Positions 18,427 to 30,522 of a stretch of DNA of 64,000 nucleotides are shown in pieces. Position 1 is the first letter of the stretch; every line of letters begins with the position of its first letter. The DNA comes from Pelagivirga sediminicola (lineage in GTDB: Bacteria > Pseudomonadota > Alphaproteobacteria > Rhodobacterales > Rhodobacteraceae), in the NCBI RefSeq assembly GCF_003072125.1, contig NZ_QCYH01000006.1, forward strand, positions 1 to 64,000. Direction: 5' to 3'. Below the pieces are notes generated by a model, which did not search any database, was not told the origin of the DNA, and saw nothing but the letters and a program-made list of their open reading frames with translations. Position numbers and translations under genes: made by a program.

Positions 18427-19281
18427 TCAGCGCGCCCGGCTGTCCAGCCAGGCCCAGGCGTCCGCGGCAATCTGCGGCCCGGCCTGATAGAGCCAGTGCG
18501 TATGGCCGGAAATGACCATCAGGTCGTTGTCGTGCCCCATCCGGGCCATCGCCCGACCCATGTTTTCGGCGGTCTCCAGCGAAAAGATATGCTCCCGCGT
18601 TCCGATATACAGCCGATAGGGCTTTGCCGTGGCGGGCGGGCGCATGAGGTCGAGCGGCGCATAGCCCGCATGCAGGGCCGCGGCCGTCCAGGGCCCGTCG
18701 ACTCGGTTCAGCAGATATTGCGCATATGCCGCGCCGGCGGAATGCCCGAAAAGGTAAATGCGCGCGGGATCGATGGCATGCTGCGCGATCATCTTCTCCA
18801 CAAGGGCCGCGATGAAGTCCGGATCGCCATCCCCCAGACTCCAGTTCGCATCGATCCCATCGGGCGCAAGCAGGGCGATGCCGTCCCGCGTTGCCACGTC
18901 TTTCCACATCTCGACCAGCGACAGACCGTCCCGCCCGGCCCCGTGCAGCAATGTGACAAGCGGCATCGCGACGCCCGTTTCGGGCGCGAATTCGTACCAG
19001 ACGCGGTTGTCGCTGCCCCGCCAAGCGGCGTGGCGCGTGACCAGATCGCGTGTCGCCTGGCCAGGGCTGAACTTGTAGACGTCAAGATCGATGATGCGAA
19101 AATCATCGCGCTGCCGCTGCTCGAAACGGCCCTCGCGCGGGGCGGCACCCTCGCTGGCGGGCATTGCCAGCGCGGCGCTTTGGACAAAGCCGTGCTTTTT
19201 CCCGAAAACGGCCGCGCCGATCAGCGCGGCGCCGACTAAAAGCACGCCAAGTGACAGGCACAGCCACCGAAATATCGCCAT
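18427..19281 (-). CDS. Alpha/beta hydrolase, PHB-depolymerase/esterase-like
   Basis: This 284-residue serine hydrolase has an N-terminal hydrophobic helix (residues about 5-28), so it is either membrane-anchored or exported. The oxyanion region LLHGAGRDG lies near residue 112, the nucleophile elbow GHSAGAA near residue 176, and a late His in SGHTHWLY near residue 258 completes a likely triad. The pattern resembles LpqC/PHB-depolymerase-type esterases; the substrate is unknown. It lies between ubiE (same strand) and the divergent mutM, a pair that is often closer together in relatives. Confidence 0.75.
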   Translation of the reverse strand: MAIFRWLCLSLGVLLVGAALIGAAVFGKKHGFVQSAALAMPASEGAAPREGRFEQRQRDDFRIIDLDVYKFSPGQATRDLVTRHAAWRGSDNRVWYEFAPETGVAMPLVTLLHGAGRDGLSLVEMWKDVATRDGIALLAPDGIDANWSLGDGDPDFIAALVEKMIAQHAIDPARIYLFGHSAGAAYAQYLLNRVDGPWTAAALHAGYAPLDLMRPPATAKPYRLYIGTREHIFSLETAENMGRAMARMGHDNDLMVISGHTHWLYQAGPQIAADAWAWLDSRAR

Positions 19282-19433
19282 AGATTAGATCATCCAATTC
19301 TCGAAAGGTCAGTCTCCTTGGATCGCCGGACCCCATGACGCGAGGATGGCGGCAACAAGGCGACAGTCTGACATTCCAGCCCGGACCGCGACGCTGTATA
19401 AGCGCGCCGACGTCACCCGCCGAAGGATCCGCC

Positions 19434-20285
19434 ATGCCCGAATTGCCCGAAGTCGAGACAGTTCGCCGCGGCCTTGCCCCCGTGATGGAGGGCGCGGTGA
19501 TCGCGCGCGCGGAGGTGAACCGCGAAGGGCTGCGCTGGCCCTTTCCGCCGGATATGGTCGGGCGGCTGAGCGGGCAAAAGGTGGTGAGCCTGCGGCGGCG
19601 GTCGAAATACATTCTCGCCGATCTGGCCTCGGGCGAGACGTTGTTGATCCATCTGGGCATGTCGGGGCGGATGCAGGTGTCCGGCGATCCGCTGGGCCGG
19701 TTCGCGCATGAGCATCCCGCCGCGGAAAAACACGATCACGTGGTGCTGCACATGGAGGGCGGCGCGCGCATTACCTTCAACGATCCGCGCCGCTTTGGCG
19801 CCATGGACCTGTTTGCAACGGAAAAGGCGGGCGCGCATCCGCTTCTGGCCAAGCTGGGGCCCGAGCCTTTGGGCAACAGCTTTGACGCCGCGGGCCTTGC
19901 CGCCGCGTTGGCGGGGCGCAACACGCCGATCAAGTCGGCGCTGCTGGATCAGCGGATCGTCGCGGGGCTTGGCAACATCTATGTGTGCGAGGCGCTGTTC
20001 CGGTCGGGCATTTCGCCGCGGCGCCGGGCGGGCAATATCGGCGCCGCGCGCGCCGCGGCGCTGGTGGCGGTCATCCGCGACGTGCTGCTGCGCGCGATCG
20101 AGGCGGGCGGCTCGTCGCTGCGCGATTTCCGGCAGGCCGATGGCGAGCTGGGGTATTTTCAGCACAGCTTTGACGTTTATGGCCGCGAGGGTCAGCCCTG
20201 CCGCCGGGAGGGGTGCGCGGGGACGGTCCGGCGCATCGTGCAGTCGGGGCGCTCCAGCTTCTATTGTGGCAAGTGTCAAAGATAG
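19434..20285 (+). CDS. mutM: Formamidopyrimidine-DNA glycosylase MutM
   Basis: MutM removes oxidised purines such as 8-oxoguanine and nicks the strand. The start is ATG 19434 after AAGGA, so the mature N-terminus is [11 protein letters not shown] with the catalytic Pro and Glu. The 283 residues end in a zinc finger (CRREGC ... FYCGKCQR). The helix-two-turn-helix region [20 protein letters not shown] is intact. Confidence 0.97.
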   Translation: MPELPEVETVRRGLAPVMEGAVIARAEVNREGLRWPFPPDMVGRLSGQKVVSLRRRSKYILADLASGETLLIHLGMSGRMQVSGDPLGRFAHEHPAAEKHDHVVLHMEGGARITFNDPRRFGAMDLFATEKAGAHPLLAKLGPEPLGNSFDAAGLAAALAGRNTPIKSALLDQRIVAGLGNIYVCEALFRSGISPRRRAGNIGAARAAALVAVIRDVLLRAIEAGGSSLRDFRQADGELGYFQHSFDVYGREGQPCRREGCAGTVRRIVQSGRSSFYCGKCQR

Positions 20286-20349
20286 GTTGATCCGTCCGGC
20301 CACGGTGGTAAGACTGCCTGTCTGACAGAAACAAGCGAAAGCAGATTTC

Positions 20350-21126
20350 ATGGCCTATGAGACGATCATCGTCGAAGTAGAAGACCACGTCGCCCAGATC
20401 ACCCTCAACCGCCCCGATGCCCTGAATGCGCTGAACGATCAGCTGCTGGGCGAGTTGGTCAGCGCGTTGCAGGAGGCGCAGGGCAACGACAAGGTGCGCT
20501 GCATCATCCTGACCGGCTCGGACAAGGCTTTTGCGGCGGGCGCCGACGTCAAGATGATGTCGGACAAGACCTTTGTGGAAATGTTCTCCGAGGATTTCTT
20601 CGGCGCGCAGCATGATGCGATCACCCGCATCCGCAAGCCGATCATCGCCGCCGTGTCGGGCTATGCGCTGGGCGGCGGGTGCGAATTGGCGATGATGTGC
20701 GATTTCATCATCGCCTCCGACACCGCCAAGTTCGGCCAGCCGGAGATCAACCTTGGCATCATGGCCGGGCTGGGTGGCTCGCAGCGCCTGACGCGGTTCA
20801 TCGGCAAGTCCAAGGCGATGGACATGAACCTGACCGGGCGCTTCATGGATGCCGAGGAGGCCGAGCGCGCGGGGCTGGTCAGCCGCGTCGTGCCGGTCAA
20901 GAAGCTGAACGAGGAAGCGCGCGCGGCTGCGGCCAAGATCACCGAGAAATCGATGATCTCCGTTGTGGCCGTCAAGGAGGCCGTGAACCGCAGCTATGAG
21001 ACGACGCTGGCCGAGGGCCTGTTGTTCGAGCGGCGCGTGTTCCACTCGCTTTTCGCGACCGAGGACCAGGCCGAGGGCATGGCCGCGTTCAAGGAAAAAC
21101 GGCAGGCTCAGTTCCGGGACAAGTAG
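20350..21126 (+). CDS. Enoyl-CoA hydratase (crotonase family)
   Basis: This enzyme hydrates 2-enoyl-CoA in fatty-acid or amino-acid breakdown. The 258 residues carry the crotonase oxyanion hole AGADVKMM and [15 protein letters not shown], with the catalytic Glu residues in GGCEL (about residue 114) and GQPEINLG (about residue 134). The length is that of the short-chain enzyme. It ends by overlapping the convergent Hint-domain gene by 38 nt. Confidence 0.93.
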   Translation: MAYETIIVEVEDHVAQITLNRPDALNALNDQLLGELVSALQEAQGNDKVRCIILTGSDKAFAAGADVKMMSDKTFVEMFSEDFFGAQHDAITRIRKPIIAAVSGYALGGGCELAMMCDFIIASDTAKFGQPEINLGIMAGLGGSQRLTRFIGKSKAMDMNLTGRFMDAEEAERAGLVSRVVPVKKLNEEARAAAAKITEKSMISVVAVKEAVNRSYETTLAEGLLFERRVFHSLFATEDQAEGMAAFKEKRQAQFRDK

Positions 21127-22183
21127 CCTCATCGCGGCTCAGCGCGCGGCGCAGCAATGCGCTGCGCCGATCCTCGATGCAGACGCGCGCCGGATGCATG
21201 GGCGCCGGACCTCTCATCTCCGGCATCAGTGCGATGATTTCAGCCTGCGTTTCCGGCGCATCGCGGCTGGTGACCAGATAGCTTTCGCTCTGCAGGCCGT
21301 CACCCCAGATCACCTCGTGCCGGTCAAAGGCCAGATGATAATAGGTCACATCCTGCGCCGCCTGATCGGGCCGGATCGTCGTGTCGTTCGTCAGTTTCTT
21401 GACCGGCACCAGCACTTCCTCCTCTCCGAACAGCAGGGCCGCGCGCCAGTCCCGCACCAGCACCCTATGTTGCGGGGACAGGGCGGTCTCACGAACCGGA
21501 CTGTTTGCTCCGAAAGCCCCGCGCGCGATCACGATGGGCCGGAACTCCGGCCGCAGCATCAGAACCGTGGCCGGCAGGAAGGTGCGCCCGATCCGGCGCA
21601 CGGGCTGCGCCCCGTGATCGGCCGTCATCACCAGATCACCAGGGGCCAGCCGGGTGATCGGCACCTCGCCCTTGGGGGTCAGGATGCGGGTCTGCGCGGT
21701 AAAGCAGGGCGGCGTGGCGAGCGATGAATAGGCATGACTGGGCCCCTCGCGCGTGCCGATGACGGTCAGCGGAACATCGCGCGGCGGGAAGCCGCCCACG
21801 CCGCCGACGAAGGCCAGCCCCTCGACGGTGGCATAGCTCGCGCCGCCGCCGCCCTCGTTGATGTTGAAGCCCAGCACCGTATAGGTATTCCCGTCCGGAT
21901 CGCGCAAGGTCAGCTGGTATTCCGCCTCGACGCGGGCGCCATCGGGATAGGCCCGGCCGTCATAGGTCTGCGCCCCGCTCAGCGTCTGAGATGAATCGCT
22001 GTCGGCGAAATTCGTGTCGCCGCTGCTGTCGAAAACATCGATCGCCTCCCACGCGTTGGAGGTCAGCGTGATCGTGAGCCCCGCCAGGTGCGAGCCGTCA
22101 CCTTGGGTAATTCCCGACAGCTGGCCGCCGCCCGAGATGTCAATCTGCGATTCGCCCAAGGTATAGATCGTGTTCACCGGCAT
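21089..22183 (-). CDS. Hint (hedgehog/intein-type) domain protein
   Basis: The start is ATG 22183, six bases after GGAG, giving 364 residues. Residues 1 to about 160 form a Gly/Asp/Ser-rich beta-type region without a recognised name (for example [13 protein letters not shown] and [14 protein letters not shown]). Residues from about 163 show a Hint domain: [38 protein letters not shown], then LSPQHRVLV and [12 protein letters not shown]. Such Hint proteins are frequent in roseobacters and of unknown role; self-processing at the Cys is possible. No signal peptide is visible. The 3' end overlaps the enoyl-CoA hydratase by 38 nt. Confidence 0.85.
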   Translation of the reverse strand: MPVNTIYTLGESQIDISGGGQLSGITQGDGSHLAGLTITLTSNAWEAIDVFDSSGDTNFADSDSSQTLSGAQTYDGRAYPDGARVEAEYQLTLRDPDGNTYTVLGFNINEGGGGASYATVEGLAFVGGVGGFPPRDVPLTVIGTREGPSHAYSSLATPPCFTAQTRILTPKGEVPITRLAPGDLVMTADHGAQPVRRIGRTFLPATVLMLRPEFRPIVIARGAFGANSPVRETALSPQHRVLVRDWRAALLFGEEEVLVPVKKLTNDTTIRPDQAAQDVTYYHLAFDRHEVIWGDGLQSESYLVTSRDAPETQAEIIALMPEMRGPAPMHPARVCIEDRRSALLRRALSRDEATCPGTEPAVFP

Positions 22184-22427
22184 GCGCTGCTCCAATACTG
22201 CGGTTTTGTCTCAATTGCCGGACAAATCGGGCGATGATGCGGAGAGCATGCGGCGATAGCGCGGTTTTAAAGGGTTGCAAGGGGCGGGCCGCGGCAGTAA
22301 AGACCACCGCTATACATGCGCGCGATGCCCGCTCAGGCAAGAATCATCTTCGGTGCGGCCGAAGTGCCCGTCGGTGTCGTACTGCATGAATTTTGGATAA
22401 AGACACCGGATCGAAGGTAGAATTCTC

Positions 22428-22691
22428 ATGGCAAATACGCCTCAGTCGAAAAAACGCGCGCGTCAGAACGATGCCCGCCTGACCGTGAACAAGGCCCGTC
22501 GCTCGCGTATCCGTACATACCTGCGCAAGGTCGAGGAAGCGATCGCTTCGGGCGACAAGGAAGCGGCAACCGCAGCCCTGCGCGCGGCCCAGCCCGAGCT
22601 GATGCGCGGCGTCACCAAGGGCGTGTTCCACAAGAACACAGCCGCCCGCAAGATGTCGCGCCTGTCCAGCCGCGTCAAAGCGATCGCCTGA
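22428..22691 (+). CDS. rpsT: 30S ribosomal protein S20
   Basis: S20 binds 16S rRNA in the small subunit. The 87 basic residues have the typical beginning [14 protein letters not shown] and the pattern [14 protein letters not shown]; the end [19 protein letters not shown] is complete. It is followed at 22722-22750 by a strong intrinsic terminator and then by the dnaA leader. A small hairpin (CTTCGG/CCGAAG at 22348-22364) lies in its upstream region. Confidence 0.98.
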   Translation: MANTPQSKKRARQNDARLTVNKARRSRIRTYLRKVEEAIASGDKEAATAALRAAQPELMRGVTKGVFHKNTAARKMSRLSSRVKAIA

Positions 22692-22721
22692 CATTAACCA
22701 TCAGAAATCAAACGGTAAAAG

Positions 22722-22750
22722 GGCGCCCGCAACGGGGCGCCTTTTTGTTT
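22722..22750 (+). terminator. Intrinsic terminator of rpsT
   Basis: A GC-rich stem GGCGCCC (22722-22728) pairs with GGGCGCC (22736-22742) and is followed by TTTTTGTTTT. It sits 30 nt after the rpsT stop. Confidence 0.85.
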
Positions 22751-22751
22751 T

Positions 22752-23162
22752 GTGCCGCCTTTGCACGGGCCGGAGATTCTTTTCATGCAAAATCAGAGTC
22801 AAGATAGAAGATAGGTTGCCGGCCCGCTCATCCAGAGGCTAACTTGAGCCTGCGATTCACGCTTGGGGGGACAGGCTGATTCCGGTGACGGGCCTTTGGG
22901 GGGCCATGACGCTGGCGTCTTTTCGGGAAAATCCCGGCATGTCCAAATAAAGCATATCGACGACCATCGCGCAGCTGCGGGCGAAGCCTGCCGTGCGGAT
23001 GAGTTGCGTCGTGCCTGACATCGGTCCGGAATGGGCAGATGGGTCTGCTGCGTCCACGCAGCGGGACGGGTATGCTTTGCCTCGGGTCGAGGGTCGCTTC
23101 GTGCGCCGGGCCAGACAGGGCCCTGCGCGTTCTTGGAAATGCGAGCTGCGGAACGGACAGGC
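22752..23162 (+). other. Intergenic region upstream of dnaA, no gene recognised
   Basis: About 410 nt separate the rpsT terminator from dnaA. By eye I find no tRNA, no credible ORF, and no copies of the consensus DnaA box TTATCCACA or its complement. A perfect small palindrome CGGGA-AAA-TCCCG lies near 22925-22937. The region should contain the dnaA promoter and could contain a diverged replication origin, but nothing seen here proves one. Confidence 0.5.
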
Positions 23163-24518
23163 ATGACACAGGATCAATGGGGCAGGCTGAAGCAGGACCT
23201 TCTCAAGTCGGTCGGCAAGAGCAACTTCAAAAGCTGGATCGAACCGCTCGAGCTTTCGCATCTGGAAGAAGGTGTCGCGACGTTCGCCGTCCCCACCAGC
23301 TTTGTCGGCAATTACGTCTCGCAGAAATATGGCGACCAGATCCTCTATCATGTGCAGAGCGTCTCGCCGGAAATCCGCCGTGTGCATTTTCAGGTGCCCG
23401 GCAATCAGGCGCGCCGCCCGGCGCAGGCCCGTCCCGCTGCCGCGCCGGCCGAGCCTGCCATCCGTCGCGATCCGATGATGCCCGCCGCCCCGCTGGACAA
23501 GCGGTTCACCTTTGACACATTCGTCGTCGGCAAGCCGAACGAGCTGGCCCATGCCGCCGCCAAGCGCGTCGCCAGTGGCGGGCCCGTCACGTTCAATCCG
23601 CTGTTCCTGTATGGCGGCGTTGGCCTGGGCAAGACGCACCTGATGCACGCCATTGCGTGGGAGCTGTCCGAGCGCCAGCCTGAGCTGAACGTGGTCTACC
23701 TGTCGGCCGAGCAGTTCATGTATCGCTTCGTGCAGGCCCTGCGCGAGCGCAAGATGATGGATTTCAAATCCATGTTCCGCGCCGTCGATGTGCTGATGGT
23801 GGATGATGTGCAATTCATCGCCGGAAAGGAAAGCACGCAGGAGGAATTCTTTCACACCTTCAACGCTTTGGTCGATGGCGGCAAGCAGATCATCATCTCG
23901 GCCGACCGCGCGCCGGGCGAGATCGAGAACCTTGAGGAACGCATCAAGTCGCGCTTGCAATGCGGTCTGGTCGTGGATCTGCATCCCACCAATTACGAGC
24001 TGCGCCTTGGCATCCTGCAATCCAAGGTCGAGTATTACCGCACGCAATATCCCGGCCTGCAACTGGCCGATGGCGTTCTGGAATTTCTCGCCATGCGCAT
24101 CACGAAAAACGTGCGCGTTCTGGAAGGCGCGCTGACCCGGCTTTTTGCCTTTGCCTCGCTGGTCGGCCACGAGATCACGCTGGAGCTGACGCAGGATTGC
24201 CTGGCCGATGTGCTGCGCAGCAGCGAGCGGCAGGTGACGATCGAAGAGATCCAGCGCCAGGTGTCGGATCATTTCAACATCCGCCTGAGCGATCTGATCG
24301 GCCCCAAGCGTGTGCGCGTCTTTGCCCGCCCGCGGCAGGTGGCCATGTATCTGGCGAAACAGATGACCTCGCGCAGCCTGCCCGAGATCGGGCGCCGCTT
24401 TGGCGGGCGCGATCATACCACCGTCATGCACGGGGTGCGCCGCATCGACGAGCTGCGCGTCACCGACAGCCAGATCGCCGAGGACCTGGAATTGCTGCGC
24501 CGCACGCTGGAGGCATGA
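23163..24518 (+). CDS. dnaA: Chromosomal replication initiator DnaA
   Basis: DnaA binds DnaA boxes at oriC and opens the duplex. The start is ATG 23163 (MTQDQWGRLKQDLLKSVGK), giving 451 residues. The four domains are visible: an N-terminal oligomerisation part, a Pro/Ala-rich linker, the AAA+ core (Walker A GGVGLGKTH, Walker B VLMVDDVQFI) and the C-terminal DNA-binding helix-turn-helix with GGRDHTTVMHG. dnaN follows 125 nt later, and recF and gyrB follow on the same strand. Confidence 0.98.
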   Translation: MTQDQWGRLKQDLLKSVGKSNFKSWIEPLELSHLEEGVATFAVPTSFVGNYVSQKYGDQILYHVQSVSPEIRRVHFQVPGNQARRPAQARPAAAPAEPAIRRDPMMPAAPLDKRFTFDTFVVGKPNELAHAAAKRVASGGPVTFNPLFLYGGVGLGKTHLMHAIAWELSERQPELNVVYLSAEQFMYRFVQALRERKMMDFKSMFRAVDVLMVDDVQFIAGKESTQEEFFHTFNALVDGGKQIIISADRAPGEIENLEERIKSRLQCGLVVDLHPTNYELRLGILQSKVEYYRTQYPGLQLADGVLEFLAMRITKNVRVLEGALTRLFAFASLVGHEITLELTQDCLADVLRSSERQVTIEEIQRQVSDHFNIRLSDLIGPKRVRVFARPRQVAMYLAKQMTSRSLPEIGRRFGGRDHTTVMHGVRRIDELRVTDSQIAEDLELLRRTLEA

Positions 24519-24643
24519 GGCGCGGCCGCGCTTGACGGCTTTGGCTTTCCGCTTCACAAAGCGCATAATTCGCTTGCGCCGCAGGGCGGTGTTGCTACCG
24601 TGCCGGTCCCGGCGCGGCGTCGGCACCTTAAGGGAGGATGGGC

Positions 24644-25762
24644 ATGAAGCTCAGCATCGAACGCGGAACATTGCTCAAGGCCGTCGCGCAGGCGCAATCG
24701 GTCGTCGAGCGGCGCAATACCATCCCGATCCTCGCCAACGTGCTGATCGAGGCCGAGGGCGAGACGGTCAATTTCCGCGCCACCGACCTGGATATCGAGG
24801 TCAGTGACAAGGCGCTCGCACAGGTCGAGCGGGCCGGGTCGACCACCGTGTCGGCCGTGACGCTGCACGAAATCGTGCGCAAGCTGCCCGACGGCGCGCT
24901 TGTCACGCTGGCCGATGACGGCACTGCCGGGCGCCTGACGGTCGAGGCGGGGCGCTCGAACTTCAACCTTGCGACATTGCCGAAAGAGGATTTTCCGGTG
25001 ATGGCATCCTCGGAATATGCCAGCAACTTCTCGGCCAAGGCGCCGGTTCTGCGGCGGCTGTTCGACAAGTCGAAATTCGCGATTTCCACCGAAGAGACGC
25101 GCTATTACCTCAACGGCGTCTATATGCATGTGGCCCAGGCCGACGGCGGCAAGGTGCTGCGCTGCGTGGCCACCGATGGCCACCGCCTTGCCCGCATCGA
25201 CGCGGACCTGCCCGAAGGGGCCGAGGATATGCCCGGCGTCATCGTCCCGCGCAAGACCGTGGGCGAGCTGCGCAAGCTGCTGGAAGATGACGACATGATG
25301 ATCGCGGTGTCGGTCAGCGAGACCAAGGTGCGCTTTGCCACGCCGAACATCACGCTGACATCCAAGGTCATCGACGGCACATTCCCCGACTACACCCGCG
25401 TCATCCCGCAGGGCAACACCCGCAAGATGGAGGTGGACGCCGCCGAGTTCGCGCAAGCCGTGGACCGCGTGGCGACCGTCAGCTCCGAACGCTCGCGCGC
25501 GGTCAAGCTGTCGCTGGACGAGGACCGGCTGATTCTGTCGGTCAACGCCCCCGACAGCGGCGCCGCCGAAGAGGAGCTGGCCGTCGCCTATGGCGACGAG
25601 CGGCTGGAGATCGGATTCAACGCGAAATATCTGCTGGAAATCGCCAGCCAGGTGGATCGCGAAAACGCGGTGTTCCTGTTCAACTCCGCCGGCGATCCGA
25701 CCTTGATGCGCGAAGGCAATGATCAAAGCGCCGTTTACGTCGTCATGCCGATGCGCGTGTGA
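24644..25762 (+). CDS. dnaN: DNA polymerase III beta sliding clamp
   Basis: DnaN is the ring clamp that tethers polymerase III. Two ATGs are possible (24638 and 24644). I choose 24644 (MKLSIERGTLL) because AGGGAGG lies six to seven bases before it. The 372 residues contain the standard three clamp domains and end in the typical VYVVMPMRV. It is followed by recF after 44 nt. Confidence 0.97.
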   Translation: MKLSIERGTLLKAVAQAQSVVERRNTIPILANVLIEAEGETVNFRATDLDIEVSDKALAQVERAGSTTVSAVTLHEIVRKLPDGALVTLADDGTAGRLTVEAGRSNFNLATLPKEDFPVMASSEYASNFSAKAPVLRRLFDKSKFAISTEETRYYLNGVYMHVAQADGGKVLRCVATDGHRLARIDADLPEGAEDMPGVIVPRKTVGELRKLLEDDDMMIAVSVSETKVRFATPNITLTSKVIDGTFPDYTRVIPQGNTRKMEVDAAEFAQAVDRVATVSSERSRAVKLSLDEDRLILSVNAPDSGAAEEELAVAYGDERLEIGFNAKYLLEIASQVDRENAVFLFNSAGDPTLMREGNDQSAVYVVMPMRV

Positions 25763-25806
25763 CGCGGGCCGGGCCCGAGCGTTCCTGGAACGATGAAAGC
25801 CGGTGA

Positions 25807-26910
25807 ATGGCTGGCCTTCATCTGTCCTCTCTGACCCTGTCGCATTTTCGATCGCATAAATCGGCCGCGCTGGCGCTCGACGGGCGGCCCATCGCCATTC
25901 ACGGGCCGAACGGCGCGGGCAAGACCAACCTGATCGAGGCCGTTTCCCTGTTCTCGCCCGGCCGCGGCATGCGGCGGGCGGCGGCGCAGGACATGGTCCG
26001 GCGGCCCGAAGCGCTGGGGTGGAAAGTGACGGGCGTTCTGCATTCCCTTTCGCAGAGCCACGAGATCGAAATATGGGCCGAAAACGGCGGCACGCGGCAA
26101 TTGCGGATCGACGGCAAGGCCGCGGCGCAGCTGGCGCTGGGGCGGATTGCCCGCGTGCTGTGGCTGGTGCCGTCGATGGACCGGCTCTGGATCGAGGGGG
26201 CCGAGGGGCGGCGGCGGTTTCTGGACCGCGTCACGATGAGCTTCATCCCCTCCCATGCCGATGCGGTCCTTGATTTCGACAAGGCGATGCGCGAGCGCAA
26301 TCGCCTGCTGAAGGACCAGGTGCGCGATGCGCATTGGTATCTTGCGCTGGAGGCGCAGATGGCCCGCCGCGGTGCCGAGATAGATGCCGCGCGGCGCGCC
26401 GCGCTGACCGAATTGCACCGCGCCCAAAGCGAGGCCGAGACGGCCTTTCCCGTGGCCGAGCTGGAGTTGACGGCCACCGATGGCGAGATGCCGGAGGGCG
26501 CCGATGATTACCGCGCCGCGCTGGCCGAGAGCCGTTTTCGCGATCTGGTCGCCGGGCGCACCTTGATCGGGCCGCATCGGGCGGATCTGCACGGCGTCTA
26601 TGCGGCCAAGGGCGTGCCCGCGCGCGATTGCTCGACCGGCGAGCAGAAGGCGTTGCTGGTGTCGCTGATCCTGGCCAATGCGCGGGCGCTGGCGAAATCC
26701 TTTGGCGCGCCGCCCATCCTGCTGCTGGACGAGGTTGCCGCCCACCTGGATGCAGGCCGCCGCGCCGCGCTTTACGCCGAGATTTGCGCCTTGGGCGCGC
26801 AGGCCTGGATGACAGGCACCGGGCCGGAGCTGTTCGCCGAACTGGGCGATCGCGCGCAGCATGTGGAGGTCACGGAAGAGGCCGGAATTTCGCATGTCTC
26901 GCCTTTGTGA
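25807..26910 (+). CDS. recF: DNA replication and repair protein RecF
   Basis: RecF loads RecA at gapped DNA with RecO and RecR. The 367 residues have the SMC-like ATPase features: LSSLTLSHFRSHKS at the start, Walker A GPNGAGKTNLIEA near residue 37, and LLLDEVAAHLD near residue 309. Gene order dnaA-dnaN-recF-gyrB is the classical one. Confidence 0.96.
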   Translation: MAGLHLSSLTLSHFRSHKSAALALDGRPIAIHGPNGAGKTNLIEAVSLFSPGRGMRRAAAQDMVRRPEALGWKVTGVLHSLSQSHEIEIWAENGGTRQLRIDGKAAAQLALGRIARVLWLVPSMDRLWIEGAEGRRRFLDRVTMSFIPSHADAVLDFDKAMRERNRLLKDQVRDAHWYLALEAQMARRGAEIDAARRAALTELHRAQSEAETAFPVAELELTATDGEMPEGADDYRAALAESRFRDLVAGRTLIGPHRADLHGVYAAKGVPARDCSTGEQKALLVSLILANARALAKSFGAPPILLLDEVAAHLDAGRRAALYAEICALGAQAWMTGTGPELFAELGDRAQHVEVTEEAGISHVSPL

Positions 26911-29412
<2,502 letters not shown>

Positions 29413-29433
29413 TTTATGCAACCGGAATGTGCG

Positions 29434-29470
29434 GGGCGCGGCAAGGCAGCTTGCCGCGCCCTTTGCTTTT
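29434..29470 (+). terminator. Intrinsic terminator of gyrB
   Basis: A 12-bp perfect stem (GGGCGCGGCAAG at 29434-29445 with CTTGCCGCGCCC at 29450-29461), a GCAG loop and TTTGCTTTT follow the gyrB stop by about 20 nt. Confidence 0.88.
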
Positions 29471-29482
29471 GGCGCTGGCGCG

Positions 29483-30250
29483 TCAGTCCAGCTCCTGAAC
29501 GCCGCCGCCTGACACGGTCAGGATCTGGCCGCTGATCCATGATGCGGCGGGTGACGACAGAAACAGCGCCGCATTGGCAATGTCTTCGGGCTCGCCGAGG
29601 CGCTTGATCGGTGTGTGCTCCAGCATCTTCTGCTTGATCTCGTCGTTCAGGACCGATTCCAGCGCCGCTGTGCGCGTGGCGCCGGGGGCGATGCCGTTCA
29701 CGCGGATGCCCTTCGGCCCCAGATCAAAGGCGATGTTGCGCACCAGATGGCTGGTTGCGGCCTTGGAGGATCCATAGGCGGCCATGCGCTTGTTCTTGTT
29801 CTCCGCTGCCATCGAGGTGATCGCGATGATCGACCCGCCTCCGGCCTTTTCCATTTCCGGCGCGGCAAGCTGGGCCAGACGAAACAGCGAAAAGACGTTC
29901 AGATCGAAGGCGCCGCGAAAATCGCCCATCGGCATGTCGAAGGGTTTGGGCCCGCCGCCGCCCGCATTGCTGACAAGGATCGTGAGCTTGCCGAAGGTCT
30001 GGACCGTCTGCGTCACGAGTGCCGCGAGCGCCTCCTCGTCGGTGACATCACAGGCAGCTGCCGCAGCATGGCCGCCCTCGGCCTTGATGTCCTCTGCCAC
30101 GCGCTCTGCGGTGTCCAGATCCAGATCGCTGACCATCACAGACGCGCCTGCGGCCGCATATGTCAGCGCGATCGCGCGCCCGATACCGGCGCCCGCGCCG
30201 GTTATGACGGCCACATGGCCGTCCAGTCGGAAATCTGCCGGATCGTACAT
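29483..30250 (-). CDS. Short-chain dehydrogenase, 7-alpha-hydroxysteroid-dehydrogenase-like
   Basis: This NAD(P)-dependent oxidoreductase has 255 residues from ATG 30250, which lies eight bases after AAGGAG. It shows the classical SDR motifs: cofactor site TGAGAGIG near residue 20, DVTDEEAL, NAG (SNAGGGG), and the catalytic Ser with YGSSK near residue 160. The overall sequence resembles E. coli HdhA-type enzymes, but the real substrate cannot be read from the sequence. It stands alone and converges on gyrB. Confidence 0.85.
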   Translation of the reverse strand: MYDPADFRLDGHVAVITGAGAGIGRAIALTYAAAGASVMVSDLDLDTAERVAEDIKAEGGHAAAAACDVTDEEALAALVTQTVQTFGKLTILVSNAGGGGPKPFDMPMGDFRGAFDLNVFSLFRLAQLAAPEMEKAGGGSIIAITSMAAENKNKRMAAYGSSKAATSHLVRNIAFDLGPKGIRVNGIAPGATRTAALESVLNDEIKQKMLEHTPIKRLGEPEDIANAALFLSSPAASWISGQILTVSGGGVQELD

Positions 30251-30522
30251 CAACGTGGCTCCTTATTTTTATTCCTTATGGGTGCTAGATAGTGGTGCGG
30301 CTGGCTATTTCATCCCGCACGCGCGGATCGGGCCCTGCAAGCGCGTGCCGCGGCGGCGCGGGTGCGGGCGTTTTGCATCTGGGATATCTCCGCGTTATAT
30401 GTTCTGAAGCGCGTCTGGAGGCATTTCTGACCGTGATCACCGAGTATTCAGCAAGCGCGCGAGTGGCGCACACCGTCCCGCATCCGCCCTTGCGCACCTT
30501 CCGGACCGGGGGGCGCTAGGCC

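Noticed and set aside
22799..23169. Open frames on the minus strand in the dnaA leader
   Set aside because: They have shadow-like Arg/Pro/Ser-rich composition, no ribosome binding site, and extend into dnaA.
30254..30522. Possible small gene between the SDR and the Na/Pi transporter
   Set aside because: The open frames there are short, Arg-rich and lack a ribosome binding site; I see no family resemblance.
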